Origin: Asterella californica
Taxonomy: Eukaryota; Streptophyta; Marchantiopsida; Marchantiales; Aytoniaceae
Assembly (NCBI GenBank): GCA_036924285.1
Contig: JAYKYS010000006.1
Coordinates: forward strand, 25,766,001 to 25,830,000
Length of the DNA stretch: 64,000 bases
Reading direction: 5' to 3'
Shown here: positions 26,601-37,896 of the stretch, in pieces
Numbering within the stretch: position 1 is the stretch's first letter
Layout: each line of letters starts with the position of its first letter
Translations under genes and position numbers: made by a program
Notes under the pieces: generated by a model
Seen by the model: the letters and a program-made list of their open reading frames with translations, nothing else
Told to the model about the DNA's origin: nothing
Database searches by the model: none

Positions 26601-27265
26601 AGAGCAGAGAAATTAACAAAATCAAGACACCTATTTGAGTCAATCGTGCATACATCTTTCTGCTTACCGTTTTGCTGTCAACGAGAACCACTCCACTGTC
26701 TTGCTATCAAAATCAGTGAGAGAGGAGAAAAAGAATATCGCGAATCGTTTTACTGTCAGACGGGCAGAAAATAAAATTTAGAAAATACTTTCTTCTCAAT
26801 AGCGAATCCAACTATCTACCCATTGTTCAATGTATGTGAATATCGCAGTTCACCATGAACTTCGTAATGGTTAAAGATCGTCGAAACATTTCACAAGAAA
26901 TCTCAATTTTGCACCCTGTGCTCAAGAATTTTTTCATGTTCGTAACAAAAGAACCAGTATTGACCGTTCGATTATTTTGATTTAGAACGTTGATTTTCCA
27001 TGTATACATGTTCTATAAGTAATGGTGACTTAATAACCGGGAGATGAATCGTCGAGGACACGATCTACAATGATTAGTTTTTGTTAAACTGGTTGTTCTG
27101 GAGAGTTTCTCCAGTTTTTCCTCCGCACGGTATGCGATGTTTCCGCTTTATGGATAACGTGTCTCCGTAACTTTTCAGTTACGGACTTCTCCGGAGGTCT
27201 CTGGAAAACGGAGTATTTCCTGAGAAACCATGCGATGTGAACTCACCTTCAGAATAGAGGTTTTC
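23640..27265 (+). mobile_element. decayed DNA transposon with imperfect terminal inverted repeats, PIF/Harbinger-like
   Basis: GAAAACCTCTATT at 23640-23652 is exactly inverted at 27253-27265. Similarity continues inward: left AGG..CGGTCACATGG..TTCTCCGTTTCCCAGA against right TCTGG-AAAACGGAG..CCATGCGATGTGA..CCT. The outer limits may extend a few tens of bases further. A transposase-like fragment lies at 24167-24514. The rest of the interior is too eroded to read. Target-site duplications were not resolved. Confidence 0.55.
24167..24514 (+). pseudogene. PIF/Harbinger-like transposase, N-terminal fragment
   Basis: The 115-codon frame contains GTWWEALLHEVWTLPQIDRD then HQWRLRFRMSHTLL. This resembles the W-x-x-x-F-R-M-S segment that precedes the catalytic domain in PIF/Harbinger nucleases. 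The frame ends before any DDE catalytic residue, and I could not follow it in other frames downstream. Its position inside the inverted repeats at 23640 and 27265 supports the call. Homology is from memory of the family pattern, so it is only moderately sure. Confidence 0.5.
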
Positions 27266-29900
27266 TTACACTCTGGAAAAGTAGCTGGTCCCAAGATAAC
27301 CTCTCCAACCCTCCGACCCTGATTTCAGAACTGAAGTTGAATTCCAAACTTATCTTTTTGCTCCTGTAACTTTAAATACATGTATCTCTCTTGTTACAGC
27401 TCCACATTTTGAGAGTTATAGATATAGTCTGATATGTATTTTCGTGAAATACGAGTTCATGTTGTTGGTTTTGGATTTTAAGTGAAGTTACAAATTTCTG
27501 GATCGGATTTGGTGTAAATAAAAAGGAAGTTTGCACTTAGAAATGAGCTTCTGCATAGTTGTGCGCTGCTCTGCACATTTCTATCTATAAACCCCTTGTG
27601 TTTTCTAGGCACCCCTCATAAATAGACGATACAATAATGTGACAAAGTGCAGTTCTTACTTGTTAAAACTTTAAAAGAAAATTAATCTAGTCAAGTGGAC
27701 AACGATGTGATGTGTTAATATTACAGTGCATTTGGTAGATTTGAGATTCATCCATCATCAGAATCTTAAGTGGATTGATGATATGACATCAAGTATGTAA
27801 CATACATGCATGTGACTTCATTGCTATGTGTCTTTTCATGTGTGGTTAATGAATAACACCTTATTTTAATTTTGTGTTCTTTTGTATAAAGCAAAGAAAA
27901 AGTATAATGTTACCTTAAGAGATTGTTGCAGTTACTATATAATCCCTTGCAACTGGAGATACTTGCATGAGATGAGATTACTTGTTTTCAGAAATCTTCT
28001 GAGATATCATAAAGTATAGTCATTCTGAATGAAAGCATGAGCTCATTTTGATAATGAGACTTTTTATGTGAAGAGACTTGTCGTGTAGATCCAAATATGA
28101 CGTCATGAGAGATGGATGAGAGGATCTATCGACAACCAAACTTTTTATTATGAAATATTTCTTATTCAAACTGATGTATCTTGAATGTATTCATTTTCAA
28201 GAAGATTTTTGGGGCGTAACTTTAGAACTCAAGTTATGCATTCGTCTCTTTTGTTGCTTATGACCAATAATGAGATCTTATATTATTTTCATCTTAGTTT
28301 GAGAGAACATGGACTTGAATCAGTCCTCACTAATTAACTTACATGTCGAGTGAGTACATATGTCGACACATATCGATATATTGAGCATTATCGTGGAAGA
28401 ATTTGAAGAATATACTACCAATAGATCATTTCTTCACATATTATCTTTGCCAATGCATATATACTTTCGTATCATTGATGTGACATGAACACCATGTCAT
28501 CACATAAAAGTTATTACATCAAAATACTTTATCACATCAATATCACTTCGATATGTCATAAAGTCTTATGTCATGGTCATCAAAATGATCCCATTTGGAG
28601 AATAGATCTCAAGGAAAAAAATTATATTTCATTATTCAAGGAAAGATGTAAAGAAATTTTGCTAAAATTGATACCATAGAGCCGCAAGTGATATTTATTG
28701 TGTGAACTGTGTCCTTCTAGAACAAAAACAAGGATGTAGAGAATTTACAACCGTTCCTTTATATATGTGTTGAACTGAAACTTTACTAGAACAAATCTAC
28801 AAACAACTACATCAACTCAAGAGTCGTTACACTAAGAAAATATGAATATGCATGTTGTAGGTCAATTGGAAAGAAGAGAAGTTTGATTATCCACATGTGG
28901 TAAAAATTTGTTGCGTTGGAAAGCCCTTGACAAAAGCTTTCTAGTGATACATAAATCTCTCCAAATAGACATCCATAGCAGAAGTTACACAACTTCAAAG
29001 CTCACATTTTTTCTTTTTGCATAACTTTGATTTCAGCATCAAGGTTTAAGACTCGTCTCCGATATTTATTTTCAAAGAGCACAAAACCTCAACCACGATT
29101 TCAGAATTGAGGTTCAGGTCTCTAGAACAAAATATTCAACTCAAAAAGTATTTTTGCACTCAAAAGTTTTCAAAATATGATTTATTTGAATCAAAAACTA
29201 TACATTTGGCTTTAAATACTCACAGTTTCGTACATATAAGACAAAAAATAATCATTTTAAAGCGTTGAAAAGCCCTTGCTGAGCTTTCCTCATGATATCA
29301 AGAACGTAAATAATTGACACCACAGTAAAATGTTACGGCTGTTTGAAATTATAGCTTTTATCTCTATTTCAAAATCAAGATTTCAGACTCTTTTCTTGTC
29401 ATTTCGATTTGAAAATTGAGATTTGAGATACAAAACTTAGCTTAGTGCTCCAAGAAGCTCGCAGTGCATTTCAGTAGCTTGACATCTCTAGACTCGGAGG
29501 ATGCATGTACGAAGTCGAAACTCAAGTTTTTATATCTCATGAGCCGCCTGCTTGTCATTGACTTGTCTCCTCTCAAAATTCCATGTGGCAGCCATGCGGC
29601 TTGCCAAGTGGTAGTCATGCATGCTACCCTGTCAGTGTCAACCTGCCATGTTGGCACAAAAAAATCATCTAAAAAATGCCACGTCAGCAAAAATCTACCA
29701 AATCACCAGTTGTCATGTTAAAAAATGTGCCATGTCAAAAAAACTTTCCATGTCAGCTTTTTGACACATCAGATTTTTGATGTCACGTCAGTATTTGCCA
29801 CATCATCATTGAATGCCAGGTCAACATCTATCGTCATCCAAATCTTAAAACTTCTGACCTCATAATTACATTAATATGAGTCAGTATGTGACAATTAAAA
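27266..29900. repeat. LTR-like repetitive AT-rich sequence
   Basis: Phrases such as 'aagcccttgacaaaagc', 'aaaagcccttgctgagc', 'gatttcagaattgag' and 'aaaatcaagatttcag' recur at irregular spacing, as in many plant LTR and LTR-flank regions. Near 29580-29830 a GCCACGTCA-like word repeats many times. No protein is encoded. It may be a terminal part of the Gypsy relic next to it. Confidence 0.4.
29583..29832. repeat. degenerate array of GCCA(C/T)GTCA(GC) words
   Basis: About ten variants of GCCACGTCAGC, GCCATGTCA, CATGTCAGC, TCACGTCAG and GCCAGGTCA are spread over 250 bp, separated by A-rich or T-rich spacers of variable length. It looks like an old minisatellite inside an LTR or spacer. Confidence 0.5.
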
Positions 29901-30149
29901 AACTAATCTTGCTCTAGTCGTCGAGCTCTATACAGTGGTGTTTTCATATTCAAATTCTGAATATGCTGAGAAAAATTTGTTTCCCAACTCCCGTTTCACT
30001 CAGTAGTCTGTCCACGATACGACATCCATCTCCTCTAAACTTACACATCCTCCGGTAGCACAAAGAGTAGGCCAACATGTCACATAACTTCATCATCCTC
30101 CTCTAGATTGTTGATCTCCTCATCTTTCTGGGCATCTGATAACCCGATA

Positions 30150-32010
30150 TTGTTTATGATATTTGTTAAATTCATCTCTTCCTCTTGTCGCTTGAAAATC
30201 TTCATGGATCTTCTCGCATTGGTACCTTCAACCTCACACCATCCAACTCTTTTAGCAAGTATGTTGCGTTATCATGAACTCTCCTCACAAGCGTAGAAAA
30301 CTTCTCTAGTGCACTATGTTGGTTGTCAGGATTGTTGTTGTATATGAGAATCCAATCGTCTTTCTCAATCCTCCTATGTCTCAACCAATGTTGTTCATCA
30401 AATCGAGTCCACGTCCTCAAGTCTTCGCTCTATTTGTCAGCTTCTGAGTGCTAGACGCTCCTCTTTAGACAAGTTATCTTCCCAAGGTAACACGCTTCAT
30501 TTCGGCACGTATTCTTTGATTACAATGATAGATTTCTATCTCGTCATTAGTTTAACCGATATATATCTTATTATCGAGTTGTGTGTAGTGCGATGAACCC
30601 TTAACACAAATGATGATGATAATAGTCGAGGTCATTCTTTTGCTCGTCCGTTGCAAGATTTTACCAAAGCCTTGACTATGGATGGATGATCACACTCGCT
30701 CTTCGCATTCCTTTCGGGGTTATATGCAGTTGTAAATGAAACTTCACTCCGCACCTTTGGAAGAATTCACGAGCTTGGTGTGCATTCTCATCCCCTCGAT
30801 TTGTATTTATCTTCTGAACACATCCATAATGACAAATAACCTCTTCCACTAAAAACTTACACATTTCTTCAGTACATTTCATGCCAAGTGTTTTCCCTTC
30901 CACCTGACTGGACAAGTCTTCTCGAGCGAATATGAGATATCTCATCTGCGATAAGCTCATTAGCCTAGTCACTAGATCTACAATTTATTTGAAATGGATT
31001 GCTAAAGGATAAATTGAGTGTAAACCACCTCGACGTCAGATGTTTGAATGCACTTGACATGCTACACACGACTCCACAGAAGAGACTACATCCTTGTACA
31101 TGTTTTCTCAACAATATCGCTACTTCAACTTGATAAAGATGAGCCAAATCTCCAGTTATCCAGCCCACAAACTTTAGCTAAATCCTCGTAGAAGTTTCAA
31201 GAGGTCTCCTTTCGCAAATCACTATTAGTGGCATTCCACCTCTTTTCTTTGGTCATTTCTAAAGATATCCACCTTGCAAGATAAATCCATAAGCCTTCCT
31301 TCGGATCCTTTGAAACATGTCACTCTTCCACTCTGCTCGTTTCACCAAATTGTTCAAGTATCGTCTAATATTCAAGAACTCGTCCTCATACAACCCTTCA
31401 ACAAATAGCTCGTTCTTCCTCTCAGAATGTGCAGTTGCATAAAATTTTGTACTCACTTCGTCAACTTCGTCAACATCATCAATCATCGCATCCTCCCTAT
31501 TGTATCTGATCCACGATAGCATGTCCAGTACTGAGTTATCTTTCCTCGTCACGTGCTTGAATTCCGAATTTAACGACTTGATGTAGGCAATCTACCTCAG
31601 CGTCGCAATATATGACATCGTACAGTTGACAGGAATTCCTAGTAAAGATAAGCAATCAATTTCAACCACCACCACCGTATCAATGAGCGGATCACTGTTC
31701 ACCGGCTGCATGTCTTAGATGAAACTCAATGACCCATTTTTTTAAACGATAAACCAACGACCTGAGTAAGGTGCGAACGATAGCTCCAAGATCTTCATTC
31801 GCACCTTCTCTTTAAGTAAGTCCACAACTCCAATAAATGTGCCGTTGGTACAGGAATTGATTTCAAATCCCATGGCACGTGCAGAACCGTAAAGATTATC
31901 ATTGACGTCACGACATACGAATCCACACACCTTATGTTGTGTGCTTCGAAGGCAAATGCTTTGCTATGTCGCAAAAACATTTCTTTGAAACATCCGACCT
32001 CCTATAGCAG
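30150..32010 (-). pseudogene. Ty3/Gypsy pol relic (RT start, RNase H end, integrase), frameshifted and internally deleted
   Basis: Read on the - strand from 32.0 kb down. KAFAFEAHN...FTVLHVPWDLKSIPVP (to about 31795) shifts frame into VDLLKEKVRMKILELSFAPYSGRWF and KNGSLSFI*DMQPVN, the entry of a Gypsy reverse transcriptase. It then jumps near 31640-31560 straight to FKHVTRKDNSVLDMLSWIRY (the RNase H end), so the RT catalytic core is missing. Next come ELFVEGLYEDEFLNIRRYL, integrase pieces ending RYLIFAREDLSSQVEG...FLVEEVICHYGCVQKI (30676-30972), and an integrase C-terminus (IYNNNPDNQHSALEKF, NATYLLKELDG; 30202-30420). Stops and frameshifts make it inactive. Confidence 0.85.
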
Positions 32011-32149
32011 AAGTGATCCATCTAATCCAATTTTAAGTTCTTTGAGAACTGTCTCAGAGAACTTATGTCCAATCCTACTTATATCTCATAAACTTCTTTC
32101 CTTTGTCCTCAGTTCAACTTGATCCTTGCAATCATCTGGTAAAGGTCCC

Positions 32150-33380
32150 GCTGCAGACTTCACTTTCTTATCTACAGTCTTGTATTTTGTCTCCACTCAA
32201 ACTTCTAATGCTTAAAATTTATATAAAAGAAATCTAATCAAATGAAAAATAATGTTTCTATACACCCAACTGACATTCTCAAATTTGAACCCGAAACTGA
32301 GACATTCTTGCTATGCTAGGGACTTTGGATCCACACCGAGAGTTAAAAAACCATTAAAAAAACCCCGGTGGAAATTTTCACCTTTAAAATAAAGATTCTT
32401 CACTTTTGGAAACTAAAATTGAGATAAAGAGATCTTATGGGGAAAAGATTGATGGTTTATTTTATATAAACCTCTGCAAAACCCAACGGGGAAAAAGGAA
32501 GAAATGGTTACGTGTTGAGATAAGCTAACCGAGCTTGCAACCACAGTAGGTGTATACAAGACTCGACTAACTTGGGAGCTTTGTCTAGTCAGAGGTGGAT
32601 ACTGCCAAGTCTATGGTGAGTAGCTAAACGTAGCAAGCTAGGTGGCAATCTTTGTACGTACATGAGGCAGAGCCCGTGTCGTCAGATTTCCTAGATAGAC
32701 CCAGCCAGATAATTATCCATCTAGAATATCAAAAAGTTAGAAGCAACTAAGCCTTGCCAGATAGCAGCCAACGACAACGCGATTTCCCGATCTTTTAACC
32801 GAATGATTGGAAATCTCCCATTGTGTAGCCGCAGTCACGAGGACCTACATAGTCCAGCCAACCCAACCCAGTCAGTCTCACCAGTAGGTCACCTGATCTT
32901 CTTCTTTCAACGAGTTTGCACCCAGCACTCAAGTTCACCTCCATGGTTCCACCCACCGCAGTAGAAGCTAATCTAATCTAGAGTTTGAACTGGTTGGAGG
33001 TCGGTGAATCAGATTTGGTGCATTCAGACTGATAGACTGGAAAAGTCTTCGTATACGTATCCGTATAGTTTGCACTCCGTCAAGCCTTCCCGTAGTGACA
33101 GTCTTCATGCCTGCTGCGTAACTCATAGACTGTGGGTTTTCTTTGCGTACGGCGCAGCTTTCTGCATACCAACCACGCTTCCTGGGGCCCCGGCAGAGGT
33201 TGCCGTCGACCGGTTCGGAAATAACCATGGTAAGTTGGCGACCAAACCAGGTTAATATATAGCTGAGCTGTAGCTACTGTACAGTCACCAACCTTCAGGA
33301 TATTCATGAGGATGTTTTCATGAACGTGTTGCTTCGTTGGTTTCACATGATTTCAACATTTATCCGGCTTCTGAATGTAA
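32150..33380. other. spacer with a GC-richer island, no gene recognised
   Basis: From about 32540 to 33330 the sequence is less repetitive and more GC-rich than its surroundings. Open frames of 83-88 codons at 33004-33346 lie on both strands over the same bases and resemble nothing known. It could be single-copy noncoding sequence or the remains of a promoter. Confidence 0.3.
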
Positions 33381-33381
33381 T

Positions 33382-33670
33382 AGGGGTGTCAAAGTTAAGC
33401 AAAAAGAATTTTAAAGGAAGGAAATGAAAAAGAAAATAATAATCAAAGGATAATTTTGTATAAAACCAATGATGGTTTACGGTTTCTTTTGTGAGTTGAT
33501 ACTATTATTTCATGATTAAAATTTTTCTAAGTCCAAAATTTAGAATAATTGTCATGAGTATTAAACTTCATTACTGCAAAATCTCTCGACCGAAATGATT
33601 AAAAATCAAATAAAAAACATAACTCCATAGTACAAGAATATTTTTAAAAATTTCTAACTTTGACATCCCT
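33382..33670. mobile_element. MITE of the GGTGTCAAAGTTA family, copy A
   Basis: Terminal inverted repeats are AGGGGTGTCAAAGTTA at 33382 and TAACTTTGACATCCCT at 33655-33670, with one mismatch. The 290-bp interior is AT-rich and noncoding. The TIR beginning AGGGG and TA-rich flanks would suit a PIF/Harbinger (Tourist-type) MITE, but the target-site duplication is not clear. Confidence 0.7.
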
Positions 33671-33679
33671 TAATATACA

Positions 33680-36330
33680 AAGACTCACAAATGGTGATTC
33701 ATATGAATATATCAAATTACAGGATAACCTACACATTATCTTTAAGTGGGGTCTAGTTTGATTTGTCTTAAATTGGTGAAGGTGACCTCTAACAGAATTA
33801 TAGTACAAACTTAATCAGACACTGAGCGACGCACAAGTTCTCACCAAATGAAACCTAGAAAATATGAGAGGTTGTCCTTAAAAGAAAAACGGATAAAGTT
33901 GACTTCAGATCTCTCACAAGTTGGGACAAAGTTAACCCTGAAAGCCAAAGTCTTAGAGAATTTAGAGGTACGAACCGATCAAGTAACCCATGCAACCTAA
34001 CATACGGGTTGGACCAAACCCGTATATAGGGTTTATAACCTACGCTCGGGTATGCTTCTCTCTCTCGTCTTTATAATCCAATGCAGGTTGAACAAATAGA
34101 TATTTGAAATGTAATAAGAAAATAAACACGAAATTCTATTATAGGCATATAATAAGATATATTAAATAAAATATCGGTTCGTAACTTACCCTACTCACTG
34201 TCAGTTCATTCCCTCACTTTCCGTGAACGGATAATTCCCATACGTCAGTGTAGGACAAGAGCCACAGAAGGTTTGGTATGTATACAAAGTGCATATAAAA
34301 AGTTATAATTGTGTTTCGTGCAGTGAAAAATGATGTCGAGTTTTCCCGCGGCTGACCTGTCATCTTATCTGACGTGTCTGCGTCCTACCTACCTAGTCTG
34401 CTTGCTGAGCTGCCTGGCTACTCGATGTACCACATGTCACTTACCCCACGAACCTTTTAACCCAAGTTTAGATCTGTACATGCACATACCCTACAGCCAA
34501 TAATTAAAAAACGAATTCAATGGTGGGTACGGTACGTGATGTTCTTTCTTGCATTTTAATCCTTTTTGTCATATCAATCTGTTGATAATGAGAATCTTTT
34601 AGTATTGTGGGTTGTAAACTTTCTTTTCCCACCTTCACTTTCCAAGCTTTTCCAGGTTATAAGATTTAATCCAATTTATCATGAAGCTATTTAAACTATT
34701 TAGAGAAAAGGAGAAATATATTCGTAAAATTTTGGAGAATTTGCATAACGTAATTTCCAGCTCATAAATCGTTATAAACATTAATTTAAAACACTCACAT
34801 ATATGTAATTCTAGTACTCATACACTTAGAGTTATTGGTATGTTGGTATTTCCAAAATACACAACACACTACTCAATGCATGTCCATGTAATTTCAACAA
34901 AGAAATCTGCCTGCTGATAGCTGACGTGGATTTGACGATCAATCGATGGCAACTCTAAACAATCGTTCATTACCGATGAAAGAGCAAACATCATGACAAT
35001 CTTACATGTATAGCAGGAGCGTTAGCAAGAGTGGGTTATGGGCGGTAAGGATCTTCCCCGAGGATCGAACAGTCGTTAACTCATGATTCAACAGGCATAA
35101 AACATAACTGGAGAGAAGATAATTTTTAGCGTTATTTCTCATAACCATGCCCGTGAGACTTATGGACACAGCCGTGAGGTGTAAGCACACACAACGATGC
35201 ACATCTGAGTATTACGGTATTTAAGGACAAAAAGGGAAGAGTGAGGTATTTTCTCCACCTTAGAGCAAGTAAAACCCATACTGTGAGTACTTCTTCTAGC
35301 AAGTGTATCACGCACATGATGGCTTCTGAGGTTAATTAATATCCATACTCCAGAAGTGCTTCAGTTAATCGGGTTGGAGCAGTTAGTATATCAATCACTG
35401 ATTAATGATGTTGTTCCTTGTCCCATATAATAAATAAACATGTCATGGTATAAAAGCTCTACAAACCTGTTCCGTTTGCAAACCAAATATATTTTCAAAA
35501 TGCTTTTGTTCATTGACTATATTATTTTCTCCACAGACAGGTTGCTTTCCAATAAAACGAGAGAATTATTCTATCAAGTTTTATGTTTGTACTCTTCTAT
35601 TGCCACCTTGAGAAGGTTTGTTGTCTTGCATGATTGGGTTGAATTGATCTTGCATGCATCATGATTGAGCCCAGTTGGAATTCAGTTTAATGTAAACAAA
35701 TAAATGTGTTTAATTTTAAAATTTACGAACAAGATACGTGACATGCATCGCTTTAGGACGATCCTCCCTTTCTTCTCAACTATCTAACCACTCTCAAGAA
35801 TTAATATAGACTTCAACATGCAGCTAGTGCCAAAAGGTTATTTATTTTGGAACATGAGGTTCTTCTCTAATTACACTTACAAGTCTACTGTAGTTCGTGA
35901 GGATTTACGAATAAATTTCAAATGTCACATCTTATCTAGTTTTATAAAAGAAGTAGTAAATATTAACGTTTTATGTTGGGATTGTCTATGTTTAGAACTA
36001 TTATTTTTCTTGAATGAAAGGAAAAAGAAGTATAATCTAGGTAGACTTTCTAATGTAACATGCTTCTCTAATAATTTCCTATGGAGTATGTTTTCTTAAA
36101 GATCAGGCTATCTCCAGTAACACACAATTCTTGTTTGTTGGTTTTTGCTTATTACTCCATGAGATAGCTTTGAATGCATATTTGATCTTCCTGAGTTTAG
36201 TGAGATGGGAATTAGCAATTTAGCATCAGTAAATCATCAGTGTATAGTTATTTATTATTAAACACTTCAGTACTAGTTATTTATGATATTGACCAATGAA
36301 AGATCACATTCGCGTCTCAATTTCACTGTT
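33680..36330. other. AT-rich spacer, no gene seen
   Basis: Only short open frames (up to 93 codons) occur, with no recognisable protein. I see no clear repeats beyond general AT-richness. A slightly GC-richer patch lies at about 34325-34480. Confidence 0.3.
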
Positions 36331-36339
36331 TCTTTTCTC

Positions 36340-36370
36340 GGGTTTAGGGTTTAAACCTAAACCCTAAACT
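36340..36370. repeat. inverted interstitial telomere-type repeat
   Basis: GGGTTTAGGGTTT is followed directly by AAACCTAAACCCTAAAC. This puts about two plant telomere units (TTTAGGG) head to head with their complement around a TTTAAA centre. It may be a trace of break repair, or a telo-box-like element. Confidence 0.7.
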
Positions 36371-36479
36371 CTTAATCAATCTGAAATATATTCCTGGAAA
36401 TAAACTCAAAGCAAAGACAAGAATGAGAGAAAATATATTTCAGACCTAGCGCAACACTTGTCTTGGATTTATAGTTTTA

Positions 36480-36840
36480 TTTTCTTATAGTTTTATTTTT
36501 ATTTCTCGCGGCCCTGCATCTCAATGATTATTTCCTTTTATTTGAAAAGTATAAAATTAGACTAGGTTTGTTTTTTGATTTGAACCTTTCACGGTGGAAA
36601 TTTCAGTTTAGTATCGTTCTTTATTAAATGAAGTTGTCTTTGTCCCGTTCCTCTCCTTGTTTGTTAGTTCATCCTTTACCCGTATTCTCAGATTATTTTT
36701 CATTTCATTATAATCTATTCTTCCTCTGAAATGAACTGCAACCAATAGTTTATATGAAGTTTTACTGTCACTCCTCGATTCTCTCTTTCTTTCCCTACTT
36801 CCAAAACCTCAAGTTGGCATGCATATGCTCTAATTTTTAC
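36480..36840 (+). repeat. dispersed repeat family, copy 1 (with 47165-47530)
   Basis: This stretch and 47165-47530 share an ordered series of phrases: 'agtataaaat.a.actaggtttgtt', 'cttcctc.gaa.tgaact.caa', 'tcac.ct', 'ttccctact.ccaaa.cct', then GCATG. Identity is moderate and broken by indels. It is noncoding, possibly an old LTR or nonautonomous element. Confidence 0.45.
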
Positions 36841-36972
36841 TTGTGTCTCTTTGTCATGCAAGACTGCACTTTATATAACCAGACAATAAGGTCATTCAAA
36901 CATCTCCTCGTAACAAAAACTACAGGATTCAGATGAAAACCATAAGTTTGAATGTCAGAGCATAGCTACCGA

Positions 36973-37162
36973 AGATCGGTAGCTGAGTTGGTTGGGTCTT
37001 AGACCTCTAAGCGAAAGGTCTGGGGTTCAAACCCACCTGCTCCCGGTTGGAGGTGCAAGAAGTCGCTATATGTGCTGTATGTACAATCTGGTCCGGGTAC
37101 GCTCAAAGGACAGTCCGATGCCCCTTGAAGGGATAAAGCGCACAAGTTAACAACTTTAACAT
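36973..37162 (+). mobile_element. tRNA-derived SINE
   Basis: An RNA polymerase III A box (TAGCTGAGTTGG, 36980-36991) and B box (GGTTCAAACCC, 37024-37034) are spaced as in a tRNA gene. The would-be acceptor and anticodon stems do not fold. The head is followed by about 125 nt of unrelated body, ending near 'aagttaacaactttaac'. This is the plan of a SINE rather than a tRNA gene. The target-site duplication is not clear. Confidence 0.65.
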
Positions 37163-37767
37163 ATCAGGGACGAGCGAGCATATGCAGACGTTCTATTCAA
37201 AAAAATCAACTGTGGTAACTTCCAATAAATATGTCCGCTGCCGTGTAGTGTGTATGCTTACTCACGAAGAATAATATATTGTTACTTACTGGTTTTTCTA
37301 TCTCATCACGCTTATAACCACCTTCTGTCAGTTCTACTTGTACGAGAATACATTTATGCCACTTCGTTTTATACAAGTGTTTCTTGTTTAAACTGGAAGA
37401 GAAAAAGAAGAAGCAGTTCACGAAAGAAAATTCGGATCAGCAAAGAGAATGTAAAACACCAAAGTCGATTTTGTTCAATCTGATTCGTGCTGCCGTTGCA
37501 CAAGTCGTAAATATATTAGATTGAAAGAAGGCTGCTTTGTCGAAGAAAGGAAATTTTACAGCGCATGCAAGAGTGTCAAACTATTGTGTTTTCTTGGCGG
37601 CAATGAGAAGAGAATATATCTGGTGGACATAGTAATCACAAATGAATATATAACAGCAGCTTCGACAAACGAAGCAGAAGTGAATTTATATCATGGATAA
37701 ACCAAGCAAAACTTTTAATATTTGCTTAATATATGTGCTGTTCTGGCCTGGAACTGCAAGCTACATG

Positions 37768-37810
37768 TACATGGGTGAATATGCAAAGAATATGCATATT
37801 CACCCATGTA
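37768..37810. repeat. perfect 18-bp inverted repeat (hairpin)
   Basis: TACATGGGTGAATATGCA (37768-37785) and TGCATATTCACCCATGTA (37793-37810) are exact complements around a 7-nt loop. The flanks CTACATG and TATATGTAG extend the pairing imperfectly. Confidence 0.85.
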
Positions 37811-37819
37811 TATATGTAG

Positions 37820-37896
37820 AGAAGGTCGGTATGGGACGTGTGAGGTCATGTAAATATATATATATATCAGAAGGTCGGATCGGACGTGTGAGGTCA
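37820..37896 (+). repeat. two-copy direct repeat, unit about 50 bp
   Basis: AGAAGGTCGG..GGACGTGTGAGGTCA occurs at about 37820-37849 and 37869-37896, separated by an (AT)n run at about 37854-37867. The copies differ only at two or three central bases. Confidence 0.7.

Noticed and set aside
36973..37050. Functional tRNA gene
   Set aside because: A and B boxes are present but acceptor and anticodon stems do not pair, so a SINE head fits better.
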